From Hyphomicrobiales bacterium (lineage in GTDB: Bacteria; Pseudomonadota; Alphaproteobacteria; Rhizobiales; Beijerinckiaceae): a stretch of DNA of 32,234 nt. The translations under genes and the position numbers were made by a program. The stretch covers positions 1 to 32,234 of the forward strand of contig UBZM01000001.1 in assembly GCA_900470095.1 (NCBI GenBank), written 5' to 3'. Below, piece after piece: positions 8,186 through 15,594 of the stretch (position 1 is the first letter of the stretch; each line of letters begins with the position of its first letter). A model generated the notes under the pieces. That model made no database searches. It was not told the origin of the DNA and saw only the letters and a program-made list of their open reading frames with translations.

Positions 8186-8433
8186 CACGTTGAGCCAGTT
8201 GGTCTTGTCCTGCGGGCGAAACGGACCTTTCGAGCCACGCAAGTCAAATAGAGTTTTGCGATGGCATCCATAGCGCGGCGAACCGAGCGCGTCCGGCGGA
8301 CGGACTATAGAAAATCGCTATGGCCTTCATCGCTTTATTCTTCTTGTCGGCCTCTTTCGCCTATGCGCCCCTTTCGGCCCCGGGAGACGCGCCGCCGCAA
8401 GAGCGCGCCCCAGCGCAATGAGGGAGACGCACC
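8186..8433. promoter_or_regulatory. Divergent control region between the CoA operon and the Liv importer
   Basis: This 248-base gap must hold promoters for both directions. A TATAGA at 8306-8311 could be a -10 for the plus strand, but no good -35 pairs with it. I see no strong dyad and no regulator gene next to it. The tiny open frame at 8320-8421 occupies its right half. Confidence 0.4.
8320..8421 (+). CDS. Possible 33-residue small protein with signal-like N-terminus
   Basis: An ATG at 8320 opens MAFIALFFLSASFAYAPLSA, a hydrophobic, signal-peptide-like stretch, then a Pro/Ala-rich tail ending PAQ at TGA 8419. The stop abuts the GGGAGA Shine-Dalgarno of the next binding-protein gene. There is no Shine-Dalgarno before the ATG, and I recognise no family. 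It could be a short exported peptide, a leader, or chance in GC-rich DNA. Confidence 0.25.
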   Translation: MAFIALFFLSASFAYAPLSAPGDAPPQERAPAQ

Positions 8434-9735
8434 ATGGTGAGGATGAAATGGGCGGCGGCGCTTGCCGCTGCTGCGATGCTCGGCGCGCCGGCGCTGGCGC
8501 AGGACAAGCCGAAGGAACTCGTGGTCGGCATCGCGACCTTCCTCTCCGGCCCGGCCTCCGTCTTCGGCGTGCCGGGAAAGAACGCGGCCGATCTCTTGAT
8601 CGAGGAGCTCAACGCCAAGGGCGGCGTTCTCGGCGTGCCGGTGAAGCCGGTCTATGTCGACGAGGGCGCTGGCACGAACCAACTCCTCTCGGAATACCGC
8701 CGCGTCGCGCAGGAGCAGGGCGCGCAGGTTATGTTCGGCGCGATTTCGAGCGGCAGCTGCAATGCGCTTGCCCCCGTCGCAGAGGATCTCAAGGTCGTCA
8801 ACGTGATGTGGGATTGCGGCACGCAGACCATCTTCGAGGAGGGCAAGTGGAAATACTCGGTGCGCACCCAGGCCCATGCCGGCGCCGAGATGATGTCGAC
8901 CCTGCTCTACCTGATGAAGGCCAAGCCGGACTTCAAGACGATTGCGGTGGTCAACCAGGACTATGCCTGGGGGCGTGAATCCTGGGCCCTGTTCCAGGCC
9001 GGGCTGAAGGCGCTGAAGCCGGATGTGAAGGTCGTGGCCGAGCTCTTCCCGAAATTCGGTGCTCCCGACTTCTCGACCGAGATCACGCGCCTCTCCGCCC
9101 TGCGGCCCGATGTCGTGCTCTCGACCTCCTGGGGCGGCGATCTCGACACCTTCGTCCAGCAGGCGGCGGCGCGCGGCCTGCTGAAGCAGTCGACCTTCGT
9201 GCTGCCTCTCGCGGAGAGCTCGCTGGAGCGCCTCGGCAACGTCCTGCCCGAGGGCGTGATCATCGGCGGGCGCGGCGACCATTACTGGCTCCACCCCAAG
9301 CACAAGAACTCGCCGGAGATGCTGTCCTTCGTGAAGAAGTACAAGGACAAGACCGGCGTCTACCCGATCTATCCGACCTTCCACATGGCGCAGGCCGTGA
9401 TCGGGCTCGCCAAGGCCTATGAGAAGGCGGGCCAGGCCACGGGCGGAAAATGGCCGAGCAAGGAGCAGGTGATCGCGGCCTTCGAAGGGCTCGAGTTCAA
9501 GAGCCTGACCGGGACGATCTCGATCCGCTCGGACCATCAGGGGCTCGAGGACCAGTTGCTCGGCACCACCAAGCGTGTGCCGGACTATCCCTTCGCGGTC
9601 TACGACAAGATGGCGCTCTATCCCGGCAAGCTGGTGACGACGCCGCTCGGCGAGAAGTCGCTGGAATGGTTCGCCAAGGTCAAGCCGGAGCTGGTGACCG
9701 ACACGTCGATCGAGACCTTCGACTACGCGAAATGA
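8434..9735 (+). CDS. Liv-type ABC importer, periplasmic substrate-binding protein (system 1)
   Basis: Binds an amino acid or small organic acid in the periplasm for the permeases that follow. It has 433 residues. ATG 8434 follows GGGAGA at 8422-8427; an ATG three codons later is possible. The signal peptide covers about 23 residues ending APALAQ. The mature protein begins ELVVGIATFLSGPASVFG, the usual start of LivJ/LivK folds, followed by ELNAKGGVLGVPV, a type I binding-protein signature. VVNQDYAWGRESW and TSWGGDLDTFVQQA complete the two lobes. It is first in an operon with LivH, LivM, LivG and LivF, and an aldehyde dehydrogenase ends the cluster. Divergence from the CoA-transferase operon suggests a carboxylic acid rather than leucine; this is inference. 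Confidence 0.9.
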   Translation: MVRMKWAAALAAAAMLGAPALAQDKPKELVVGIATFLSGPASVFGVPGKNAADLLIEELNAKGGVLGVPVKPVYVDEGAGTNQLLSEYRRVAQEQGAQVMFGAISSGSCNALAPVAEDLKVVNVMWDCGTQTIFEEGKWKYSVRTQAHAGAEMMSTLLYLMKAKPDFKTIAVVNQDYAWGRESWALFQAGLKALKPDVKVVAELFPKFGAPDFSTEITRLSALRPDVVLSTSWGGDLDTFVQQAAARGLLKQSTFVLPLAESSLERLGNVLPEGVIIGGRGDHYWLHPKHKNSPEMLSFVKKYKDKTGVYPIYPTFHMAQAVIGLAKAYEKAGQATGGKWPSKEQVIAAFEGLEFKSLTGTISIRSDHQGLEDQLLGTTKRVPDYPFAVYDKMALYPGKLVTTPLGEKSLEWFAKVKPELVTDTSIETFDYAK

Positions 9736-9900
9736 GGCGGATGGCGGGCTGTCCCGGTTCGAGCCGGATCAGCCCGTTCACCCCTTCAAATCGTGGCCGT
9801 CCTTGCGGGCGGCCCGGAAGCCATCATCGATCCCGGCCTTGCGCTTCGCCGCAGCCGAGATGACGCTTCACCTCTGGGCCTAAGCACGAAAAGCGGGTTC

Positions 9901-10806
9901 ATGCCTCCTGAAATGCTCCTTCTCGCCGCGCTCGACGGCCTCGCCTACGGCTCGCTGATCTTCCTGGTCGCGGTGGGCCTGTCGCTGATCTTCGGCGTGC
10001 TCGGCGTGCTCAACGTGGCGCATGGCAGCTTCTATGCGATCGGCGCCTATGTCGCGGCCGCCGGTGTGCTCGCCTTGACCGGCATGGGCTTGCCGCCCTG
10101 GCTAGCCTTTCCCTTCTTCATCGTCGCAGCTGTGCTGGTCGGCGTCATCGTCGGCGGGCTGGTCGAAACCCTGCTGCTCCGGCGGATCTACGGCAAGGAG
10201 GAGGTGCTGCAGCTCCTCGTCACCTTCGCCGTCTTCATGATCCTCGAGGATGCGCAGAAGGTCGTCTTCGGAGTGCAGCCCTATTTCGCCAATGCGCCGA
10301 TGAACTGGCTCGGCACCATTGAGGTCTTCGGCATCTTCTACACCCAGTACCAGCTCATCCTGATCCCGACCGTGGCGCTTCTCGTGCTGGTGGGCTTGCG
10401 CCTCTTCCTGCGCCGCACAGCCTTTGGGCGCGCCATCGTAGCGGTGACGCAGGACCGCGATGCGGCAACCGCGATGGGGATCGACGCGACGCGGGTCTAC
10501 CTGATCACCTTCATCATCGGCGCCTCGCTTGCCGCGCTTGGCGGCGCACTCTCCTCGGCCACGACCTCGCTCACCCCCGGAATCGGCTCGGGCATGATCG
10601 TGCTCTCCTTCGCCGTGGCGGCCACCGCCGGGCTCGGTCGCATCGAGGGCGCGGCGGTCGCGGCCTTGCTGATCGGGCTCGGCCGCTCGGTCGCCGTCTA
10701 TTTCGCGCCCGAATTCGACGTGCTGATCCCCTATCTGATCATGGTCGCGGTGCTGCTGATCAAGCCCGAGGGCCTGTTCACCACCGTACAGACGAGGAAG
10801 GTGTGA
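9901..10806 (+). CDS. Liv-type ABC importer permease LivH (system 1)
   Basis: Inner-membrane permease, 301 residues from ATG 9901 (MPPEMLLLAALDG). The frame is open further upstream, but the added sequence is hydrophilic and unconserved. Conserved LivH features: YGSLIFLVAVGLSLIFGVLGVLNVAHGSFYAIGAY at the N-terminus (given as the first two membrane spans), a central loop with RRTAFGRAIVAVTQDRDAA that contacts the ATPases, and the ending LIPYLIMVAVLLIKPEGLF. About eight hydrophobic spans can be seen. Its stop TGA overlaps the ATG of LivM. The 165 bases between the binding-protein gene and this one hold no gene and only short GC-rich partial dyads. Confidence 0.9.
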   Translation: MPPEMLLLAALDGLAYGSLIFLVAVGLSLIFGVLGVLNVAHGSFYAIGAYVAAAGVLALTGMGLPPWLAFPFFIVAAVLVGVIVGGLVETLLLRRIYGKEEVLQLLVTFAVFMILEDAQKVVFGVQPYFANAPMNWLGTIEVFGIFYTQYQLILIPTVALLVLVGLRLFLRRTAFGRAIVAVTQDRDAATAMGIDATRVYLITFIIGASLAALGGALSSATTSLTPGIGSGMIVLSFAVAATAGLGRIEGAAVAALLIGLGRSVAVYFAPEFDVLIPYLIMVAVLLIKPEGLFTTVQTRKV

Positions 10807-11747
10807 TGGCCCGCCAGCTCATCATCGGCGCGGGCCTGCTCGCGGCGCTCATCATCTTCCCGCTGCTCTCGCCCTGGTCGACGGTCATCCTCACCGTCGC
10901 GCTTTGCGAGGGGCTGGCGGCGCTCGGCATCCTCGTGCTGCTGCGGGCCGGGCAGGTCTCCTTCGGCCATGGGCTCTATTTCGCCTTCAGCGCCTATGTC
11001 GTCGCCTTCATGGCGGCCGCGCGCTTCGGCCATGAGGTGCTGATCCTCGTGCCGGTCGCAACCGCCGCCTCCGGGCTGCTCGCGGCCCTGGTCGGGCTCT
11101 TCGTCGTGCGCTACCGGGCGATCTTCTTCGGCATGCTGAACCTCGCCATCTCGATGGTGTTCTTCTCGCTGCTGGAGAAGCTGTTCTCGATCACGGGCGG
11201 TGCCGACGGCAAGCGCGTCCCGCGCCCCACGCTCGCCGGCATCAGCCTCGAGCGTGCCGAGTTCGAGCTCTGGATCTTCTACATCACGCTGGGCCTGGCG
11301 GTTCTCGCGGCGCTCGGTGTCGCACGCTACCTCCTTTCGCCCGGCGGCAAGGCGCTGGAGGCGATCAAGTCGAACGAGACGCGGCTCGAATATCTCGGCG
11401 TCTCCAGCCGCAAGGTGCTCTTCGGCGCCTATGTGCTGTCGGGCCTGCTGGCGGGGCTCGGCGGGGCGGTCATTGCGCTCGTCTCCGGCCATGTCACGCC
11501 GGAACTGGCCTATTGGGTCCGTTCGGGCGAGTTCGTCTTCATCGCCATCCTGGGTGGGGTCGGCGGCGTCGTCGGCCCCTTCCTCGGGGCATTGATGTTC
11601 CAGATCATCCGGGGCTATGCGGCCGTCTATGCGCCCGAGACCTGGCACGCGGTGCTCGGCGTGATGCTGCTGGTCATCATCTTCTTCGCGCCGAACGGGC
11701 TCTATGGCCTGATGACCGGCCGCAAGCCGGCGGGGACGGGCCAATGA
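10806..11747 (+). CDS. Liv-type ABC importer permease LivM (system 1)
   Basis: Second membrane permease, 313 residues, about eight to ten hydrophobic spans. ATG 10806 overlaps the LivH stop (TGATG); a GTG one codon upstream is possible. Typical marks are LRAGQVSFGHGLYFAFSAYVV, VVRYRAIFFGMLNLAISMVF, then the ATPase-contact loop GGKALEAIKSNETRLEYLGV, and the ending HAVLGVMLLVIIFFAPNGLYG. With LivH it forms the heterodimeric channel. Its stop TGA shares four bases with the LivG start (ATGA), which indicates coupled translation. Confidence 0.9.
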   Translation: MARQLIIGAGLLAALIIFPLLSPWSTVILTVALCEGLAALGILVLLRAGQVSFGHGLYFAFSAYVVAFMAAARFGHEVLILVPVATAASGLLAALVGLFVVRYRAIFFGMLNLAISMVFFSLLEKLFSITGGADGKRVPRPTLAGISLERAEFELWIFYITLGLAVLAALGVARYLLSPGGKALEAIKSNETRLEYLGVSSRKVLFGAYVLSGLLAGLGGAVIALVSGHVTPELAYWVRSGEFVFIAILGGVGGVVGPFLGALMFQIIRGYAAVYAPETWHAVLGVMLLVIIFFAPNGLYGLMTGRKPAGTGQ

Positions 11748-12493
11748 GCGCACTCATCCTCGAAGCCCGGGACCTGGAACTGCGCTTCGGCGGCGTGCAG
11801 GCCGCGAATGGCGCGAGCCTCAAGGTCCACGCCAATGAGCGCATCGCGATCATCGGACCCAACGGCGCCGGCAAGACCACCTTCATCAATCTCTGCACCG
11901 GCTATCTCAAGCCGCAGGCGGGGCGGGTGTTCTTCGGGGGCAGCGACATCACGGCGCTCTCGCCGCGCGCCATCACCCGGCTCGGCGTCGGTCGCTCCTT
12001 CCAGATCCCGCAGCTCTTCCTCGAGAATACGGTGATCGAGAACCTTTTGCTCGCGCTCAGCGCCCGGGAGAGGACATGGTCGCCCTTCCTCAGGCTCGAC
12101 CGTCATCCGAAGACCGAGGAGATGTGGGCGCTGCTCGACATCGTCGGGCTGAAGGATGCCGGCCGTCGCGTCGTGCGCGAGCTGCCCGAGGGCATGCGCA
12201 AGCTCATTGACATCGCAGTCGCGCTCGCGCTCGAGCCGAAGCTGATCTTCATGGACGAGCCGACCAGCGGCGTTTCCAGCCATGAGAAGTTCCAGGTCAT
12301 GGATACGCTCACCCGCGCCCTCGATGCCCGCGCCACCACCGCCATCTTCGTCGAGCACGACATGGATGTGGTCGCGCGCTACGCCAGCCGCGTCGCGGTC
12401 TGGGCCGGCGGGCGCATCGCCCATGAGGGGACGCCCGACGAGATCCTGAACCATCCCGAGGTCCGCGAGACCGTCATCGGCGTGGGAGTCTGA
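11744..12493 (+). CDS. Liv-type ABC importer ATPase LivG (system 1)
   Basis: One of the two cytoplasmic ATPases, 249 residues. ATG 11744 overlaps the LivM stop; the open frame extends upstream but only as antisense-like, arginine-rich sequence. Walker A is GPNGAGKT (38-45), the Q-loop region is GVGRSFQIPQLF, Walker B with catalytic Glu is LIFMDEP (to about 173), and the switch His is in VEHDMDVV (205). The signature that is normally LSGGQ reads LPEGM (147-151), followed by RKLIDIAVALAL. LP-type signatures exist in this subfamily, so it is probably active, but the Gln is missing. The LivF start follows two bases after its stop. Confidence 0.9.
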   Translation: MSALILEARDLELRFGGVQAANGASLKVHANERIAIIGPNGAGKTTFINLCTGYLKPQAGRVFFGGSDITALSPRAITRLGVGRSFQIPQLFLENTVIENLLLALSARERTWSPFLRLDRHPKTEEMWALLDIVGLKDAGRRVVRELPEGMRKLIDIAVALALEPKLIFMDEPTSGVSSHEKFQVMDTLTRALDARATTAIFVEHDMDVVARYASRVAVWAGGRIAHEGTPDEILNHPEVRETVIGVGV

Positions 12494-12495
12494 TC

Positions 12496-13197
12496 ATGCT
12501 GGAGATCAAGGGCCTGACTGCCGAGATCGAGGGCGTGCAGGTGCTGCGCAAGGTCGATCTGTCCCTGGCCGAGGGCGCGACGGTGGCGCTGATCGGCCGC
12601 AATGGCGCGGGCAAGACCAGCCTGCTGCGCGCCGTCATGGGCTTCATGAAGGTGACGGGAGGCGAGATCACCTTCGACGGCAGGCCGTTGCTGCAGGTCA
12701 AGCCGCATGAGCGCCCGCGCCTCGGCATCGGCTACGCCCCGGAAGACCGCCGCCTGTTCTCGACCTTCACCATCGAGGAGAATATCCGCCTGCCGGCCGA
12801 GGTGATGAAGGTGCGCGAGGCCGAGATCGCCAGGCGGCTGGAGGGTGTCTACCAGGTGCTGCCGGAACTCGCCGATCTGCGCCACCGGCCGGCCGCCGGC
12901 CTCTCCGGCGGGCAGGGCAAGATGGCTGCGCTGGCGCGCGCGCTGATGGTCGGCACGCGCATCATTCTGCTGGATGAGCCGTTCCAAGGGCTCGCCCCCG
13001 TGCTTGCCAATCGTTATGCCGCTGCCCTGCGCGCCCTGCGCGACAGCCATCCCGACATCGCCTTGCTCATCACCGAATCCAATCCCAGCCTGCTCCGGAC
13101 CTTCGCCGAACGCAGCTATGCGATCGAGCGCGGCGAGGTGACCGAGATTGCCGGTGGCCTGGCGGCGAGTTCGCTGGAAGCCGCAGGCCTGCACTGA
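12496..13197 (+). CDS. Liv-type ABC importer ATPase LivF (system 1)
   Basis: Second ATPase, 233 residues, the usual LivF length. Walker A is GRNGAGKT (34-41), the signature is a full LSGGQ (136-140), and Walker B is IILLDEPFQGLAP with Glu at about 161. The switch position, His in most ABC proteins and Gln in LivF (VEQN), reads ITESNP, with Ser. Thus one partner of the pair has an altered signature and the other an altered switch residue. It starts two bases after LivG and ends 17 bases before the aldehyde dehydrogenase, so all six genes probably share a transcript. Confidence 0.9.
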   Translation: MLEIKGLTAEIEGVQVLRKVDLSLAEGATVALIGRNGAGKTSLLRAVMGFMKVTGGEITFDGRPLLQVKPHERPRLGIGYAPEDRRLFSTFTIEENIRLPAEVMKVREAEIARRLEGVYQVLPELADLRHRPAAGLSGGQGKMAALARALMVGTRIILLDEPFQGLAPVLANRYAAALRALRDSHPDIALLITESNPSLLRTFAERSYAIERGEVTEIAGGLAASSLEAAGLH

Positions 13198-13214
13198 CTT
13201 CGGAAGGACACTCT

Positions 13215-14648
13215 ATGACGCAGCATTTCATCAATGGCCGCCATGTTGCCGGCCGCACCGGCGAAACCATGGCGGTGCTCGCGCCTGCGACCGGCGAGGA
13301 ATTCACCCGCATCGCCTGCGGCACGGCCGAGGATATCGACGACGCGGTGAAGGCGGCCCAAGCCGCCTATGAGGGTGCCTGGGGTAAGCTGACGGCGGCC
13401 GAGCGGGGCCGGCTGATCGCGAAGCTTGCGATCAAGGTGCAGGACCATTTCGACGAGCTGGCCAGGATCGAGGCTGAGGATACCGGCAAGCCGATGGCGC
13501 AGGCCAGGGCCGATATCGAGGCGACGGCGCGCTATTTCGAATTCTATGGCGGCGCGGCGGACAAGGTGCATGGCCATGTCATCCCCTTCATGAACGGGTA
13601 CAGCGTCAGCGTCGTGCACGAGCCGCATGGCGTCACCGGCCATATCCTGCCCTGGAACTATCCGGCGCAGATGTTTGGCCGCTCGCTGACGGCGTCACTC
13701 GCCATGGGCAATGCGGTGGTGCTCAAGCCCGCCGAGGAGGCCTGCCAGACGGCGCTCAGGCTGGCCGTCCTCGCCTCCGAGGTTGGCTTTCCCGATGGCG
13801 CGATCAATATCGTCACCGGGCGCGGCCATGAGGCGGGCGCTGCGCTCTCGGCCCATCCCGGCATCGGCTTCATGTCCTTCACCGGCTCGCCCGAGGTCGG
13901 CAAGATGGTGCAGAAGGCCTGCGCCGAGAACCTGATCGGCTGCACGCTGGAACTCGGGGGCAAATCCCCGCAGATCGTCTTCGATGATGCCGATTTCGAC
14001 GCGGCGGTCCCGATCGTCTGCAAGGCCATCGTGCAGAATACCGGGCAGACCTGCTCCGCCGGCAGCCGCGTGCTGGTCCAGAAGAACGCCTATGACGCAT
14101 TCGTCGGCGCGGTTGCCAGGCAGTTCTCCACGCTGCGTGCCGGAACGCCGGAGATGGATCTCGATTGCGGGCCGGTGATCAACGCCAGGCAGCAGGGCCG
14201 GGTGCAGAGCTTCATCGACCAGGCCCGCGAGCAGGGCATCCCGGTCCTCGCCGAAGGGCAGATCGCGCAGGGCGTGCCGAATGGCGGCTTCTACGTCACG
14301 CCGACCCTGTTCGGCCCGGTGCCTCGGGGCAACCGCCTGGAGCAGGAGGAGGTCTTCGGGCCGGTGCTCTCGGCTTTCCCGTTCGAGGACGAGAGCGACG
14401 CCATCCGCCTTGCCAATTCGACCGCCTATGGCCTCGTGGCCGGCATCTGGACCGGCAATGGCGGGCGCCAGCAGCGCGTCGCCAAGAGCGTGCGCGCCGG
14501 ACAGGTCTTCATCAACGGCTATGGTGCCGGCGGCGGCATCGAGCTGCCCTTCGGCGGCACCGGCAAGAGCGGTCATGGCCGCGAGAAGGGCTTCATGGCG
14601 CTGGAAGAGTTCGCGGTGACTAAGACGATCGTCCACAAGCACGGCTGA
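13215..14648 (+). CDS. NAD(P)-dependent aldehyde dehydrogenase
   Basis: Oxidises an aldehyde to its acid. It has 477 residues. A Shine-Dalgarno GGAAGGA (13202-13208) sits six bases before ATG 13215. The catalytic set is complete: Asn148 in ILPWNYP, Lys171 in LKPAEEA, Glu246 in LELGGKSP and Cys280 in NTGQTCSAGS, plus EEVFGPVLSAF and the C-terminal FGGTGKSGHGREKG. The general form is that of betaine-aldehyde and related broad-range ALDHs. It is the last gene of the importer operon and so may act late in catabolism of the imported compound, or on an aldehyde made from it. The natural substrate cannot be told. Confidence 0.93.
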   Translation: MTQHFINGRHVAGRTGETMAVLAPATGEEFTRIACGTAEDIDDAVKAAQAAYEGAWGKLTAAERGRLIAKLAIKVQDHFDELARIEAEDTGKPMAQARADIEATARYFEFYGGAADKVHGHVIPFMNGYSVSVVHEPHGVTGHILPWNYPAQMFGRSLTASLAMGNAVVLKPAEEACQTALRLAVLASEVGFPDGAINIVTGRGHEAGAALSAHPGIGFMSFTGSPEVGKMVQKACAENLIGCTLELGGKSPQIVFDDADFDAAVPIVCKAIVQNTGQTCSAGSRVLVQKNAYDAFVGAVARQFSTLRAGTPEMDLDCGPVINARQQGRVQSFIDQAREQGIPVLAEGQIAQGVPNGGFYVTPTLFGPVPRGNRLEQEEVFGPVLSAFPFEDESDAIRLANSTAYGLVAGIWTGNGGRQQRVAKSVRAGQVFINGYGAGGGIELPFGGTGKSGHGREKGFMALEEFAVTKTIVHKHG

Positions 14649-14719
14649 CTCTTTCACGGTGAAGCGCCGGAACCTCGCCAAAAATCCTCTCCGATAGTGA
14701 TAGGGAGGGGACTCGCGCC

Positions 14720-14759
14720 CCACCTTCTCCTCTTGCGGGAGAAGGTGGCCCGAAGGGCC
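14720..14759. repeat. Intergenic palindromic repeat (CCACCTTCTCC type)
   Basis: Arms CCACCTTCTCC (14720-14730) and GGAGAAGGTGG (14738-14748) form an 11-bp stem with a 7-base loop. They overlap a second small hairpin, GGCCC-GAA-GGGCC (14747-14759), followed by GGATGAGGGGG. From memory this matches a family dispersed between genes in many Hyphomicrobiales genomes. Confidence 0.7.
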
Positions 14760-14820
14760 GGATGAGGGGGCGCGGCGTCCTTGCCGGTTATTGCCCCGCA
14801 AGCCTCAAACCTTCCAACGT

Positions 14821-14873
14821 CGCGCGACCCCTCACCCCAACCCTCTCCCGCAAGGGGAGAGGGGGGCAGGTCG
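14821..14873. repeat. Intergenic palindromic repeat (CCCTCTCCC type)
   Basis: Inner arms CCCTCTCCC (14839-14847) and GGGAGAGGG (14853-14861) surround the loop GCAAG. Outer arms CGCGACC (14821-14827) and GGTCGCG (14867-14873) bracket the whole unit. This CTCACCCCAACCCTCTCCC form also resembles, from memory, a dispersed intergenic family. Confidence 0.65.
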
Positions 14874-15018
14874 CGCCGAATCCCGCCTCGCGCTATTGCG
14901 CAGGCGTTTCAACACGAGGGGCAGGCTCCGCCTCGAAGCGGCGGACACCTCGTCCCTCTCTCCTCTCCTTCCAGGAACGGGGTTCTTTGCGCCTTGCCGC
15001 CGCGCCGTCAGCCTCCCC

Positions 15019-15546
15019 TCAGGCGTGCTTGACGCGGTTCGGCCACTCCCGGGTGACGCCTGGCTGGACGGGGCGTTCCAGATAGGTCGACAGCACGACA
15101 TAGCTGCGCGTCGCCTTCACGCCTGGCGTGTCGTAGAGCCGGGCGAGCAGACCTTCCAGCGCATGCGTGCTCTCGGTCCGTACCTTCAACAGCATGCAGG
15201 TATCGCCCGCGACGGAGTGGATTTCCTCCACTTCCGGATGGGACTCGATCGCCAGAAGCGCTGTCGTCTTGCCCCAGCCGGTGGTGTCGACATGAACGAA
15301 GGCGAGAAGCGTCTTGCCCGTGGCCTCCGGTTCGATCAGCGCCGCGACCCGCCGGATCGCGCCGGACCGGCGCAGCCGCTTCACCCGCTCATGCGCTGCC
15401 GGCGGAGAGAGACCGACGCGCTCGCCCAATTCCGCGTAGCTCGTCGTCGCGTCCTCGACGAGAACGCCTAACAGCTTTCGGTCCATGGCATCGAGATCGC
15501 GCCCTTCTGCCCTGCCACGCCGAATGGCATCTGTTTTTTCGTTCAT
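15019..15546 (-). CDS. Lrp/AsnC-family transcriptional regulator
   Basis: DNA-binding regulator that usually responds to an amino acid. It has 175 residues from ATG 15546, chosen because GAGGGG lies four bases upstream; an ATG at 15585 adds 13 residues but lacks a Shine-Dalgarno. The N-terminal winged helix reads MDRKLLGVLVEDATTSYAEL then GLSPPAAHERVKRLRRSG, the AsnC recognition helix. The C-terminal RAM domain contains PEVEEIHSVAGDTCMLLKV, the conserved ligand/dimer strand with GD, and ends near the TRSYVVLSTYLERP stretch. It is transcribed away from an MFS transporter gene whose start is only 48 bases distant, so it probably controls that gene and itself. Confidence 0.92.
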   Translation of the reverse strand: MNEKTDAIRRGRAEGRDLDAMDRKLLGVLVEDATTSYAELGERVGLSPPAAHERVKRLRRSGAIRRVAALIEPEATGKTLLAFVHVDTTGWGKTTALLAIESHPEVEEIHSVAGDTCMLLKVRTESTHALEGLLARLYDTPGVKATRSYVVLSTYLERPVQPGVTREWPNRVKHA

Positions 15547-15566
15547 TCGCCCCTCATGGGTTGAAG

Positions 15567-15581
15567 CCGAATTCTGTTCGG
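15567..15581. promoter_or_regulatory. 15-bp dyad CCGAA-N5-TTCGG between the lrp-type and MFS genes
   Basis: The inverted repeat has 5-bp arms around TTCTG and lies in the 48-base divergent gap. Its 15-bp size matches the usual length of Lrp-family sites, so it is a candidate operator for the adjacent regulator. No binding data can be read from sequence. Confidence 0.4.
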
Positions 15582-15594
15582 TCATTCTGAAGGA

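Larger units (their letters stand above)
14649..15018. other. Intergenic region carrying interspersed repeats; no gene
   Basis: The 370 bases between the convergent aldehyde dehydrogenase and Lrp genes contain no credible coding frame. They hold the palindromes listed at 14720-14759 and 14821-14873, and pyrimidine-rich runs such as CCCTCTCTCCTCTCC near 14954. The hairpins may also block read-through between the convergent genes. Confidence 0.7.

Noticed and set aside
11513..11743. N-terminal extension of LivG (system 1).
   Set aside because: The extension is an out-of-frame reading of LivM; ATG 11744 overlaps the LivM stop and begins the ABC fold.
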